Source: CAIWHR01 sp963726775 (lineage in GTDB: Bacteria; Pseudomonadota; Gammaproteobacteria; Burkholderiales; Casimicrobiaceae). Taken from it: a stretch of DNA of 64,000 bases. Positions within the stretch are counted from its first letter, which is position 1. Every line of letters starts with the position of its first letter. Under the pieces are notes generated by a model. The model did not search any database. It was not told the DNA's origin and was given only the letters and a program-made list of their open reading frames with translations. The stretch lies in NCBI GenBank assembly GCA_963726775.1, contig CAVSDL010000001.1:186001-250000 (forward strand). The letters run 5' to 3'. The translations under genes and the position numbers were made by a program. Positions 47,377 through 55,946 of this stretch are shown here, one piece after another.

Positions 47377-47973
47377 TCAAGCCTCGCCGCCGCCGTCGGA
47401 TGCTTCGCTCGCCTTGGCCACCGCCACCAGAGCGGGCCGCAGCACGCGATCATTGAGGCGGTAGCCTTTCTGGAACACCTGAACGACGGTGTTCGCCGGC
47501 TGCGCGCTTTCGAGGACGGTCATCGCCTGGTGCTGGTGCGGATCGAACGGCGCCCCGGCCGGCTCGATCTCGATGACCTGCGCCTTGTCGAAGGCAGCGA
47601 CCAGCTGTTTCAGCGTCAGACCGACGCCGTCGCGGAGCGCCTCGGGCGACGCGTTGTCCGCGGCAAGCGTCAGCTCCAGCGCATCCTTCACGGCCAGCAG
47701 GTCCGCCGCGAAGCGCTCGATGGCGTACTTGTGGGCACGCGCCAGGTCGAGCGCCGACTGCCGGCGGATGTTCTCGACCTCGGCGCGCGCACGGAGCCAC
47801 GCGTCCTTGAGTTCCGCCGCCTCGTCCTCGGCCTTGCGGAGCAGCTCGCCGATGTCGGGCGCGGGATCGGCCGGCACGAGCTCCGGGATCACGTCCGGCG
47901 AGGCTTCACCGACAATCGGTGGCGTCGCCTCGGCCTCCGCAGCTTTGGCGTCGGTTTTCCGGTGGGTCGTCAT
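47377..47973 (-). CDS. grpE: Nucleotide exchange factor GrpE
   Basis: 198 residues from the ATG at 47973 (a GTG directly before it is the alternative), with CAGGAG 5 bases upstream. It has a disordered acidic N-terminus, a long coiled coil (ELLRKAEDEAAELKDAWLRA), then ENIRRQSALDLARAHKYAIE and the beta-domain FDPHQHQAMTVLESAQPANT with VVQVFQKGYRLNDRVLRPALV. Releases ADP from DnaK. First gene of the grpE-dnaK-dnaJ heat-shock set behind a sigma-32-like promoter. Confidence 0.97.
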   Translation of the reverse strand: MTTHRKTDAKAAEAEATPPIVGEASPDVIPELVPADPAPDIGELLRKAEDEAAELKDAWLRARAEVENIRRQSALDLARAHKYAIERFAADLLAVKDALELTLAADNASPEALRDGVGLTLKQLVAAFDKAQVIEIEPAGAPFDPHQHQAMTVLESAQPANTVVQVFQKGYRLNDRVLRPALVAVAKASEASDGGGEA

Positions 47974-48021
47974 CACTGCTCCTGAAGGGAGGTTTTCGCG
48001 CCCTTTTGGCGCCCATAGGCA

Positions 48022-48050
48022 CTATGGGGGCATATCGGCGCGATTCAACC
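48022..48050 (-). promoter_or_regulatory. Sigma-32 (heat-shock) promoter of grpE-dnaK-dnaJ
   Basis: On the minus strand GGTTGAAT (48043-48050) and CCCCCATAG (48022-48030) lie 12 bases apart. They match the RpoH pattern (CTTGAA, then CCCCAT after 13-15 bases) and are 49 bases before the grpE start. No CIRCE (TTAGCACTC) element is seen nearby. Confidence 0.7.
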
Positions 48051-48191
48051 ATTTGCCAATGGCGCGGGGGGCCTCTGGGAACGCAGGCCAACAAATACAT
48101 TGAAACAACAGGTTAGGTTACGCACGTCGGTGCGCGGTTGACCTCGGGTCGGCATTGTCAAGGCGGGTGCCGGACGAAACGTCGGCCGGAT

Positions 48192-48219
48192 GCCTCCCGA
48201 TTCGCTCAACTCGGGAGGC
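48192..48219 (-). terminator. 9-bp hairpin after hemH
   Basis: GCCTCCCGA and TCGGGAGGC pair perfectly around a 10-base loop, 45 bases past the hemH stop on the minus strand. No T-run, so termination is likely but not certain. Confidence 0.5.
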
Positions 48220-48263
48220 GGCGCGCGGCCTCGAACCATGCCGCCGCGCCGGGCGACCCTCCG

Positions 48264-49376
48264 CTACTGGCGCGCGCCGATCGCCTGGGCGCGCAGGCGG
48301 GTCATTTCGCGCGCCTGCGCATTGGGCGGGTCGGCGAGCCAGCCCTGCAGGTTGCGTTGCACGACATCGGCAAGTGCGGCGATCCACATCGGGTGCTCAT
48401 TGAGGCACGGAATGGCGTGAAAGTCCTTGCCGCCAGCGCGCAAAAAAGCCTGTTTGCCTTCGATGCCGATCTCCTCCAGCGTTTCGAGGCAGTCGGAAAC
48501 GAAGCCCGGGCAGACGACGTCGACGCGTCCCTTCCCCTGCTTGGCGAGCGCGACCAGCGTCTCTGCCGTGTAGGGTTTCAACCACTCGGCCCTGCCGAAG
48601 CGGGACTGGAACGTGATCGCACACTGCTTCGCCTCCAGCCCCAGTTCGCCGACGAGCAGCCGTGCGGTCTTGTGACAATGGCAGTGATACGGATCACCCA
48701 GATCGAGCGAGCGGCGCGGCAGACCGTGGAAGCTCAGCACCAGAAAATCGGGCCGGCCGTGTTTCATCCAGTAGTCGTTGACATTCTGCGCCAGCGCCTT
48801 GATGTAGGCGGGGTCGTCGTGAAAGCAGTCGACCGCCCGCAATGCGGGCATGCGTCGCGTCTCTTGCGCATGGGCGTACACGGCGTCCAGTGCGGACGCA
48901 GTCGTGCTTGCCGCGTACTGCGGATAGAGCGGCACCGCCAGAATGCGTTCACATCCCGCGGCCTTGAGCTTGTCCATGGCGTGGGCAACGCCTGGATTGC
49001 CGTAGCGCATCGCGAGCTCGACCGGCACGAGGTCGGCAGGCAATCCGGCGGCCTTGAGCCGCTGTCCGAGAAGGCCCAGGAGCAGCGTCCTCTGCTTCAC
49101 GCTATGGAGCAGCAGGGGCGAGCCATCCTTGCCCCAGATCATCGCGTACTTCCGTGCCGACTGCGCCGGTCGCGTGCGCAGAATCCAGCCGTGAAGGATC
49201 AGCCGCCAGATCGCGCGCGGAATCTCGACGACTCGCGGATCGGCCAGAAACTCGGCAAGGTAACGGCGGACCGCAGGCGCGTTCGGCGCATCCGGCGTGC
49301 CAAGGTTGACCAGAAGCACGCCCACCTTCGCCGGGCGGTCATGTTCGAAATCGGGTTCGCGGTGGAAAGAAGGCAC
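48264..49376 (-). CDS. hemH: Ferrochelatase
   Basis: 370 residues from the GTG at 49376 (PSFHREPDFEH then KVGVLLVNLGTPDAPNAPAV), which resembles the start of betaproteobacterial ferrochelatases; the open frame extends further but overlaps the NTF2-like gene. Motifs: RYLAEFLADPRVVEIPR, LAMRYGNPGV, ILAVPLYPQYAASTTAS, the metal-site LSFHGLPRRSLDLGDPY with catalytic His, CAITFQSRFGRAEWLKPYT and CPGFVSDCLETLEEIGIEG. Inserts ferrous iron into protoporphyrin IX, the last step of heme synthesis. Confidence 0.96.
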   Translation of the reverse strand: MPSFHREPDFEHDRPAKVGVLLVNLGTPDAPNAPAVRRYLAEFLADPRVVEIPRAIWRLILHGWILRTRPAQSARKYAMIWGKDGSPLLLHSVKQRTLLLGLLGQRLKAAGLPADLVPVELAMRYGNPGVAHAMDKLKAAGCERILAVPLYPQYAASTTASALDAVYAHAQETRRMPALRAVDCFHDDPAYIKALAQNVNDYWMKHGRPDFLVLSFHGLPRRSLDLGDPYHCHCHKTARLLVGELGLEAKQCAITFQSRFGRAEWLKPYTAETLVALAKQGKGRVDVVCPGFVSDCLETLEEIGIEGKQAFLRAGGKDFHAIPCLNEHPMWIAALADVVQRNLQGWLADPPNAQAREMTRLRAQAIGARQ

Positions 49377-49429
49377 GATCGTTGCGGAGTCCGGATTCGG
49401 TCGGTATTGATTCGCGGAGCGCTTGGCGC

Positions 49430-49957
49430 TCAGGCGGGTCCGGGCGGAGCGGCGCCCGTCGCCGGCGCATTCTTCGCCCGCCATGCAGCGAGCGCCTTCG
49501 CGGCCTGCCTGCGCACGGCGTGCTGCACCGGCGGCAGCCAGCCGAGCAGCAGTCCCTTGGTTCCAAGCGCCTGCCGCATCCAGCGATAGAGGTCGAAACG
49601 ATCGACATGGCGAACGATGCGACCCTCCCTGAAGGTGAACGCGGCGTCGATGCGGTTGACGACCTTCCTGCCCGTCGCCGAGTAGGTGTAGGTCGCAATC
49701 CAGTGGGCGCGGCCGGCCGCCGCGTCGGCGTCGATGCCCGATGCGACGACATGAAGGTCCTTGCCACGGGCGCACAGCATACGCCACATCATGGCGACCC
49801 CTTCCGCGTCGAGGTGCGGAAACGCCGGGTCGGAAAAGACCGCGTCCTTCGCGTAGCAGGCGACCATCGTCTCCGCGTCGCGGCGGTCGAGTGCAGCGTA
49901 GAAGCGCGCGATCAGCGCCGCGTTCGGATGGCCGGGCGACGGACTGACGATGGCCAT
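49430..49957 (-). CDS. NTF2-like (SnoaL-type) protein
   Basis: 175 residues. The start ATG at 49957 shares a base with the hrcA stop (TGATG). It has the one-domain alpha+beta barrel of NTF2-like proteins: ALIARFYAALDRRDAETMVA, CYAKDAVFSDPAFPHLDAEG, then strands WIATYTYSATGRKVVNRIDA and FTFREGRIVRHVDRFDLYRW. Such proteins often bind small hydrophobic ligands; no catalytic residue can be assigned. It sits between hrcA and hemH in one direction. Confidence 0.8.
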   Translation of the reverse strand: MAIVSPSPGHPNAALIARFYAALDRRDAETMVACYAKDAVFSDPAFPHLDAEGVAMMWRMLCARGKDLHVVASGIDADAAAGRAHWIATYTYSATGRKVVNRIDAAFTFREGRIVRHVDRFDLYRWMRQALGTKGLLLGWLPPVQHAVRRQAAKALAAWRAKNAPATGAAPPGPA

Positions 49958-50982
49958 CAGTCGTTCATCTGCTGCGTCAGCGCGTTCGACAGCAGTTTGG
50001 CGGTGACGTCGACAATGGGAATGACGCGCTCGTAGGCCATCCGGGTCGGGCCGATCACGCCGAGCGTGCCGATCACCTTTCCGTCCAGCTCGTACGGTGC
50101 GGTCACGACGCTGCACTCGTCCAGCGGCACCAGCCCCGACTCGCCGCCGATGTAGATCTGAACACCATGGGCGCGTTGCGACGCGTCGAGCAGGTGCAGA
50201 AGCGAAGTCTTCTGCTCGAAAAGGTCGAAAAGTCGCCGCAGCCGATCCATGTTCGACGCGAGGTCTGCCGCTGAAAGCAGGTTCTTTTCGCCCGTGACGA
50301 CGAGCCCCTCGCCCTCGTACAAGGCCGCCCCGCCAACCTCCACCGCGGCGGTCATCAGCCCGACGATATCCTCGCGCAGCGACTTGAGCTCGTCGGCGAG
50401 CAGCGCGCGCAACGCGCCGAACGGCTGCCCGGCGTAATGCTGGTTGAAGAAATTGGTCGCCTCGATGAGCTGGGCCTGCGAGTATCCCTGGTCCGTGTGC
50501 AGAATCCGGTTTTGCACGTCACCTTCGGAGGTAACGATGATCAGCAGCACGCGACGCTCGGACAGGCGCAGGAACTCCAGATGACGGAAGCTTGCCTCCC
50601 GGCGCTTGGGCGTCACCACGACGCCGGCGAAATGCGTGAGCTGGGACAGCAGCAGCGCGGCGCTGCTGACCAGCTGCCGTGGGCGGTCGGCGAGGAACTC
50701 GCCCTCGAGCCGGTGGATCTCGATATCCTCCAGCGGCTTCACCACCATCAGGCTGTCGACGAAAAAGCGATAACCCTTGGGGGTCGGAATGCGCCCTGCG
50801 GAGGTATGCGGGCTCGCGATGTAACCCATTTCCTCCAGGTCCGCCATCACGTTGCGGATCGTCGCCGGGGAAAGCTCCAGCCCCGACTGTTTCGACAGGA
50901 CGCGCGAGCCGACGGGCTGTCCCTCGACGATGTAGCGCTCGACCAGGGTCTTCAGCAGATGTTGGGCGCGCGGATCCAGCAT
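49957..50982 (-). CDS. hrcA: Heat-inducible transcription repressor HrcA
   Basis: 341 residues from the ATG at 50982 (an ATG 9 bases upstream is the alternative). The winged-helix N-terminus is LLKTLVERYIVEGQPVGSRV and LSKQSGLELSPATIRNVMADLEEMGYI, then the GAF-like domain with TSAGRIPTPKGYRFFVDSLM and the C-terminal GTLGVIGPTRMAYERVIPIVD. HrcA normally represses groESL/dnaK operons at CIRCE elements, but none is visible in this window. Its target groE is presumably elsewhere. Confidence 0.95.
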   Translation of the reverse strand: MLDPRAQHLLKTLVERYIVEGQPVGSRVLSKQSGLELSPATIRNVMADLEEMGYIASPHTSAGRIPTPKGYRFFVDSLMVVKPLEDIEIHRLEGEFLADRPRQLVSSAALLLSQLTHFAGVVVTPKRREASFRHLEFLRLSERRVLLIIVTSEGDVQNRILHTDQGYSQAQLIEATNFFNQHYAGQPFGALRALLADELKSLREDIVGLMTAAVEVGGAALYEGEGLVVTGEKNLLSAADLASNMDRLRRLFDLFEQKTSLLHLLDASQRAHGVQIYIGGESGLVPLDECSVVTAPYELDGKVIGTLGVIGPTRMAYERVIPIVDVTAKLLSNALTQQMND

Positions 50983-51072
50983 GACGCCCATTTTACAGAC
51001 GCGGGGGCCGCACGGCGCCTGGTTCGGCGCCGTTTGTCCGGCCGGCACGCGCGCCCTGTCCATTCGGCGGCT

Positions 51073-51100
51073 TTGGCCATGGCACGGGCTGTGCTCTAAT
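51073..51100 (+). promoter_or_regulatory. Candidate sigma-70 promoter of nadK, implying a leaderless start
   Basis: TTGGCC (51073-51078), 16-base spacer, TCTAAT (51095-51100). A start 7-8 bases after the -10 would coincide with the ATG at 51108. Confidence 0.45.
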
Positions 51101-51107
51101 CGTGCCC

Positions 51108-52016
51108 ATGTCCATGCTCGCTCCTGACATCCGGTTTCGCCGCGTCGCGCTGATCGGGCGCTACGCGAGCCCGGGCATCGCCGACCCGCTGTCACGGCTT
51201 GCGGCATTCCTCGCCGCCCGCGGCCATGCGGTCGTGCTGGAGGCCGAAACCGCGCGCTACACCCCCCTTGCCCGCTATCCTGCCGCAGCGTCGGGCGCAC
51301 TGGGCAAGGAAGCCGACGTCGCGATCGTCATCGGCGGCGACGGAACCATGCTGTCGATCGCACGCCAGCTGGCGCCATTCGAAGTCCCGCTGATCGGCGT
51401 CAATCAGGGCCGGCTCGGATTCCTGACCGACATTCCGCTCTCCCGGATGGAGGACGCGCTGGCGGCGATCCTCGCCGGCCGTTACGTCGAGGAAAGGCGC
51501 ACGCTGCTCGAAGCGTCGCTGCATCGCGCGGGGGGCGTCGTCCACGAGCGGGCGCTCGCGCTGAACGATGTCGTCGTCAATCGCGGGGCGTCGGGCGCGA
51601 TGATCGACAGCGCCGTGGAGATCGACGGCCGCTTCGTCTTCGCGATGCGCTCCGACGGCGTGATCGTCGCGACACCGACGGGATCCACGGCGTACGCGCT
51701 GTCCGCTCAAGGACCGATCGTCGACCCGCGGATTCCGGCGCTCCTGCTGGTGCCGGTCGCGCCGCACGCGCTCACCAACCGTCCCCTCGCGGTCAGCGAT
51801 GCTGCAACGATCAGCATCACCTTGCTCCGCGGCGACGATGCCTGGGCGCACTGCGACGGCCAGACCCACTTCCAGTTGCAGGAGGGCGATCGCGTTTCGA
51901 TCCAGCGCGCCGGGCATTCGGTACGCCTGCTGCACCCGGAGGGCTACGATCACTACGCGATGCTCCGCGAAAAGCTCCACTGGAGCGAGACGCCCGAGCG
52001 GCTTCGGCCGCAATAG
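51108..52016 (+). CDS. nadK: NAD kinase
   Basis: 302 residues; ATGs at 51108 and 51114 and a GTG at 51102 are all possible, and none has a ribosome site. Signature: VAIVIGGDGTMLSIARQL (GGDG motif), GVNQGRLGFLTDI, LNDVVVNRGASGAMIDSAVE, and SDGVIVATPTGSTAYALSAQGPIVDP. Phosphorylates NAD to NADP. It diverges from hrcA by 125 bases and is followed by recN, as in many proteobacteria. Confidence 0.96.
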   Translation: MSMLAPDIRFRRVALIGRYASPGIADPLSRLAAFLAARGHAVVLEAETARYTPLARYPAAASGALGKEADVAIVIGGDGTMLSIARQLAPFEVPLIGVNQGRLGFLTDIPLSRMEDALAAILAGRYVEERRTLLEASLHRAGGVVHERALALNDVVVNRGASGAMIDSAVEIDGRFVFAMRSDGVIVATPTGSTAYALSAQGPIVDPRIPALLLVPVAPHALTNRPLAVSDAATISITLLRGDDAWAHCDGQTHFQLQEGDRVSIQRAGHSVRLLHPEGYDHYAMLREKLHWSETPERLRPQ

Positions 52017-52104
52017 CACCCGAGCCGACGCGGGCGTTGCGCAAGGCAGAGATCATCCATTCCCAATCATGGGTCGGGCGTCCCGTTCCGACCCCGGCGC
52101 ATTG

Positions 52105-53790
52105 ATGCTGCGGCTCCTTTCGATTCGCAACTTCGTGGTCGTCGAGGCCCTGGACCTCGAACTCGCTCGCGGGTTTTCCGTGCTCACCGGCGAGACCGGC
52201 GCCGGCAAGTCGATCCTGCTCGATGCGCTGGCGCTGCTTCTGGGCGACCGCTTCGAACTGCGGCAGTTGAAACCCGGCGCCGAGCGCGCCGAGCTTGCCG
52301 CGGAGTTCGACGCGGGCGAATGCCCGGCGGTCGCGGCCTGGCTCGCGGACCAGGGCCTGGCTGCCGACGACGCGACGCTGCTCCTGCGTCGCACGCTCGA
52401 CGCGCAGGGGAAGAGCCGCGCGTGGATCAATGGTCGGCCGGCCACGCTCGCCCAATTGCAGGACGTCGGCGAAATGCTGGTCGACCTGCACGGCCAGCAC
52501 GCGCACCACTCGCTGCTGGCCGCCGATGCCCAGCGCGCGCTGGTCGATGCCTTCGGCGGCTTCACGGCGCTGGCGCGCGAGACCGCGGCCGCCTGGCGCG
52601 ACCTGCGTGCCGCCACGGAGAAACGCGATGCCGCCAGCGCGGCCGCGCAGGCATCCGCCGCGGAGCGCGACCTGCTCGACGCGCGGCGGCGCGAGCTCGC
52701 GGCGCTCAAGTTCACCACCGACGAATGGGCGTCATTGTCGCGGGCACAGTCGCGGCTCGCGCATTCCGCCGCTCTCGTCGAAGCGGCGACCGCGGGCGAA
52801 GAGGAGCTGACCGGCGCCGACGCGGCGCTGGCGCGGAGGCTTTCCGCATTGATCGCGAACCTCGACGGAATGGCAGTTCACGACCCGGCGCTGAAGGACA
52901 TCGTCCTGCTGCTCGAGCCCGCGCACATCCAGATCGTCGAGGCCGCACGCGCGCTCCGTGCCTACTGCGACAGGCTCGAGCTCGACCCGGCGGAACTGGC
53001 TCGCGTCGAAGACCGGCTCGCCGCCATCCACGACATGGCTCGCAAATACCGGGTACGCCCCGCCGCACTGCCCGAATTGCTCGCGGAAACCGATGCGCAG
53101 ATCGCGGTGCTGGCCGAATCGGCCGATGCGGAAGCCCTCGCCCGGCGCGCGACCGAAGCCGAGGCCGCCTGGCGGACCCTCGCCGACCAGCTCTCGAGCA
53201 AACGCAGGTTCGCGGCGCACGAGCTCCAGGGCCGCGTGACGGCGGCGATGCAGGACCTCGCGATGAAGGGGGGCCGCCTCGAAATCGCGCTGCCGACGCT
53301 CGCCGCGCCCGCGAGCTACGGATGCGAGCAGGTCGAATTCCGCGTCGCAAGCCATCCGCGGCAACCGCTGGGTCCGCTGGCCCGGGTCGCCTCCGGCGGC
53401 GAGCTGTCGCGGATCGCGCTCGCCATCCAGTTCGTGACGAGCGAAGTCGGCGCCGTGCCGACGCTGATATTCGACGAAGTGGACGCCGGCATCGGCGGCG
53501 CGGTCGCGGCGACGGTGGGCCGCCTCTTGCAGTCGCTGGCGACCCGCCGGCAAGTCGTGTGCGTGACGCACCTTCCGCAGGTCGCCGCCTTCGCCGATGC
53601 GCATTTTCGCGTGACCAAGCAGGGCGACGACCGCGCCGTGCACGCCGAGGTCGAGCCGCTTGCCGGCCCGGCGCGCGTGGAGGAACTCTCGCGAATGCTC
53701 GCGGGCGGCGCGATCACCGCAAAGACGCGCGCGCACGCCAGGGAACTCCTGGACCAGCATCGCCGCGCGGCGCGCCCGGCTAACGCCTGA
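52105..53790 (+). CDS. recN: DNA repair protein RecN
   Basis: 561 residues from the ATG at 52105. SMC-like ATPase: Walker A LTGETGAGKSILLDALALLLG near the N-terminus, a central coiled coil (AAWRDLRAATEKRDAASAAA), then ABC signature LARVASGGELSRIALAIQ, Walker B PTLIFDEVDAGIGG and the H-loop QVVCVTHLPQVAAFADAHF. It helps bridge DNA ends in double-strand-break repair. Its last 11 bases overlap the convergent small secreted gene. Confidence 0.96.
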   Translation: MLRLLSIRNFVVVEALDLELARGFSVLTGETGAGKSILLDALALLLGDRFELRQLKPGAERAELAAEFDAGECPAVAAWLADQGLAADDATLLLRRTLDAQGKSRAWINGRPATLAQLQDVGEMLVDLHGQHAHHSLLAADAQRALVDAFGGFTALARETAAAWRDLRAATEKRDAASAAAQASAAERDLLDARRRELAALKFTTDEWASLSRAQSRLAHSAALVEAATAGEEELTGADAALARRLSALIANLDGMAVHDPALKDIVLLLEPAHIQIVEAARALRAYCDRLELDPAELARVEDRLAAIHDMARKYRVRPAALPELLAETDAQIAVLAESADAEALARRATEAEAAWRTLADQLSSKRRFAAHELQGRVTAAMQDLAMKGGRLEIALPTLAAPASYGCEQVEFRVASHPRQPLGPLARVASGGELSRIALAIQFVTSEVGAVPTLIFDEVDAGIGGAVAATVGRLLQSLATRRQVVCVTHLPQVAAFADAHFRVTKQGDDRAVHAEVEPLAGPARVEELSRMLAGGAITAKTRAHARELLDQHRRAARPANA

Positions 53791-54130
53791 GATCGCCCCT
53801 GACCGTTACCGCCTGCGACGACTGATTCGTCCACATCAGGCAGAAATCCTCGGTCGACGTTGCCGTGAAGCGGTCGTCCGCGCGCCAAATCCGGTCGGCC
53901 TGCACCGGGTAGAAAACGTCGTTGGCGCGGTGGTAATGGATGTTGAAGTCGACCGGCCCGGTGGTTTCGAATGCGTACGCTATCGACTGGCCGGCCGGCA
54001 GCCCGAAACACTCCTCGGCGATCTGGCGCGGCTCGACCGTGTGGCTGAACGTCGTGCCGGCAGTTTGCGCCGCGGGCCCGCCCGCACCCGGCAGCGCGGC
54101 TGCCGCAATGCCGATTGCGACCGCGAGCAA
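53780..54130 (-). CDS. Small secreted protein of the porin/PstS-like operon
   Basis: 116 residues from the TTG at 54130, which has AAGGAG 4-5 bases upstream; the open frame reaches 54196 at another TTG. The chosen start gives a signal peptide LAVAIGIAAAALPGAGGPAA and an about 90-residue mature protein with SHTVEPRQIAEECFGLPAGQ and beta-rich YAFETTGPVDFNIHYHRAND. It has two cysteines (EECFG and DFCLMW) that could pair. No family recognised. It is third in the operon after the porin and PstS-like protein, and its last 11 bases overlap recN. Confidence 0.65.
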   Translation of the reverse strand: MLAVAIGIAAAALPGAGGPAAQTAGTTFSHTVEPRQIAEECFGLPAGQSIAYAFETTGPVDFNIHYHRANDVFYPVQADRIWRADDRFTATSTEDFCLMWTNQSSQAVTVRGDLRR

Positions 54131-54176
54131 TCCACTCCTTCGACTCGCTGCCGGCCCCGCACAGCCGATTCTCCGA

Positions 54177-54587
54177 CTAGAACTTCGCGGCGACAATCAC
54201 GCCCCTGTCGCGGGGAACCGATGTCACGTACCCAATGGCTCCCTGCGTCTTCTTCACGAACTCCAGCACCTCGAGATCGGTTGCCTTTTGTACCGGAGGA
54301 ATGAGCGCGTCTCTGAACGCCTTCTTTATCCAGAGCGTGTTATAGCGATCGACCGCCATCGTCAACACCTTGGCGGCGAACTCAGCCTGGGCCGCCTGAT
54401 TGTCGACGGGAACAAAGCGGATGGTTCCGTTGAATTCCCTGTCGCCGAGATAGATCTCCCGAATGTCGCCCGTGCTCAGTTTCATATCCGAGTTGGTCAC
54501 GACGTAGATGTCGGCGCCGAACACGGATCCGCCGGCGAAATACAACAGCGCCAGGAGCAAACGGATGACCGGGAAACGTGAGCTCAT
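54177..54587 (-). CDS. Short PstS-like substrate-binding protein
   Basis: 136 residues. The signal peptide is RFPVIRLLLALLYFAGGSVF and the mature part starts ADIYVVTNSD. It has the single-lobe features of phosphate-binding-type proteins: LSTGDIREIYLGDREFNGTI and ATDLEVLEFVKKTQGAIGYV. At about half the length of PstS it is probably a one-lobe sensor or scavenger rather than a full ABC binding protein. No PstA/B/C genes are near. It starts 6 bases after the porin stop, so the two are co-translated. Confidence 0.8.
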   Translation of the reverse strand: MSSRFPVIRLLLALLYFAGGSVFGADIYVVTNSDMKLSTGDIREIYLGDREFNGTIRFVPVDNQAAQAEFAAKVLTMAVDRYNTLWIKKAFRDALIPPVQKATDLEVLEFVKKTQGAIGYVTSVPRDRGVIVAAKF

Positions 54588-54593
54588 GATGCC

Positions 54594-55946
54594 TCAGAAC
54601 CGCATTGCCCACTGCATGAGCAGCCGGTTGAAGCTGCTCGTGGGAGGCGTCGTCCGGGTGTTGACGTGGTCCGCTTCGAACTTGAGCGCGGAGGTCGAGG
54701 TGAGCTCATAGCGCAACCCCAAAGCCTGCAGGCTGTAGGAGCGACCGCCGTCCAGCATGGCGAAGTAATTGTCCTTTTGATCGAAGATGCCTTGCTCCAG
54801 CCGAACATAGGGAGTCCAGTTTCCGAAGTGGCGACCGAGCTGCGCGAATCCGCCCCAACTCTGAAAATTGCCCGTTCCTCCGGACAGATCCTGGTTGTAC
54901 CAGCGGTAATACTCGGCGTTCAATTCCCAGAGATCGCCTTCGGTTGCCGCATAGGCTCCGAGGATGTTCATGCGGGTGACGGTGGACGGCGTGGAAATAT
55001 TGCTGACCTGCGCGTAATAGCCGTCCACGCCGACCTTGAGCCCCTCTGCGGCGCCGCCGAAGAGGTACCCGAAATTGAACCCCGAACTCCATGCAAACTT
55101 GCTGCTGCCGACATTGTTCGGGTCGAGAGCGCCATCGTTGATCGAGGGGCTGTTGCCGACGATCAGATCGTAGGTCGCCTTGCCGGTTCCCATGCGCACG
55201 GATCCGGTGCCCCACAAACCTACGGTATGCGCAGGGACCACACCGCCCTGATCTTCGAAGGCGATCATCTGCGGTCGCAAGACCGAGGTCTGCAATTCCG
55301 AGCCATGGTGATACTCGGTGTTCCAATAGCCAAGAGGGCTGTGGAAACGGCCGAGCCACACGGTGGCCGCGTCGTTCCACGTGTATCCGATCTGCAGCCG
55401 CTCGAGGTCCGCCGACAGCACGCCGTTGATATCGTGCTCGAACACGAGTTCGATCACCGATTTGACGTTTTCGGAAAGTCGCGGCGTAAGGTAGAAATCG
55501 AGGGAGCCAATCACGAAACCCCTCTTGTCACTGCCTCCACCCGTGTAGCCCCCGCCGACGTCGGCAAACCCGCGCAGCACCGTCGGAGTTTGAAACGGCG
55601 CGGCTCTGGCATGGTCGTGTTCGTCGACCTCGCGAGCAGCGGGAGCCGCCGCGGCGGCCGAAGACCCCGGCGCGGGCGGCGCGACATCCGAAGGTCCGCC
55701 CATGCGATTCTCGAGTTCCTTCACCCGCGCACCCAGAGCATCGATGATCTTGAGGCTTTGCTCGAGCTTGCGCTCCAGCTCTTTGATTCGCTCGGCGTCG
55801 GTTTGCGCATGGCAGGCACCCGACAGCACGCAACCCAACGCGAACACGATCGCGGGCGCGATGCGCCGCGGCAGGCAAATATATCGAGCCGACGTTTCCT
55901 GCGACCGAACCGGCGCTGGGTCTCGTCCGTTGCCCAGGTCGATCAT
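54594..55946 (-). CDS. Porin-like outer-membrane beta-barrel with N-terminal coiled coil
   Basis: 450 residues from the ATG at 55946 with GGGAGGGA 7 bases upstream. A long basic n-region precedes the signal core IAPAIVFALGCVLSGACHAQ. A coiled coil ERIKELERKLEQSLKIID and an Ala/Pro linker follow, then a barrel of alternating strands with Gly/aromatic residues (FADVGGGYTGGGSDKRGFVI, WLGRFHSPLGYWNTEYHHG). The chain ends in Phe (QWAMRF), the usual outer-membrane assembly signal. The coiled coil suggests a trimeric anion or dicarboxylate porin of the DcaP/OprP sort; specificity is unknown. First gene of the operon with the PstS-like and small secreted proteins. Confidence 0.82.
   Translation of the reverse strand: MIDLGNGRDPAPVRSQETSARYICLPRRIAPAIVFALGCVLSGACHAQTDAERIKELERKLEQSLKIIDALGARVKELENRMGGPSDVAPPAPGSSAAAAAPAAREVDEHDHARAAPFQTPTVLRGFADVGGGYTGGGSDKRGFVIGSLDFYLTPRLSENVKSVIELVFEHDINGVLSADLERLQIGYTWNDAATVWLGRFHSPLGYWNTEYHHGSELQTSVLRPQMIAFEDQGGVVPAHTVGLWGTGSVRMGTGKATYDLIVGNSPSINDGALDPNNVGSSKFAWSSGFNFGYLFGGAAEGLKVGVDGYYAQVSNISTPSTVTRMNILGAYAATEGDLWELNAEYYRWYNQDLSGGTGNFQSWGGFAQLGRHFGNWTPYVRLEQGIFDQKDNYFAMLDGGRSYSLQALGLRYELTSTSALKFEADHVNTRTTPPTSSFNRLLMQWAMRF

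Noticed and set aside
47977..48263. CIRCE element near grpE/hemH
   Set aside because: Looked for TTAGCACTC-N9-GAGTGCTAA and found none.
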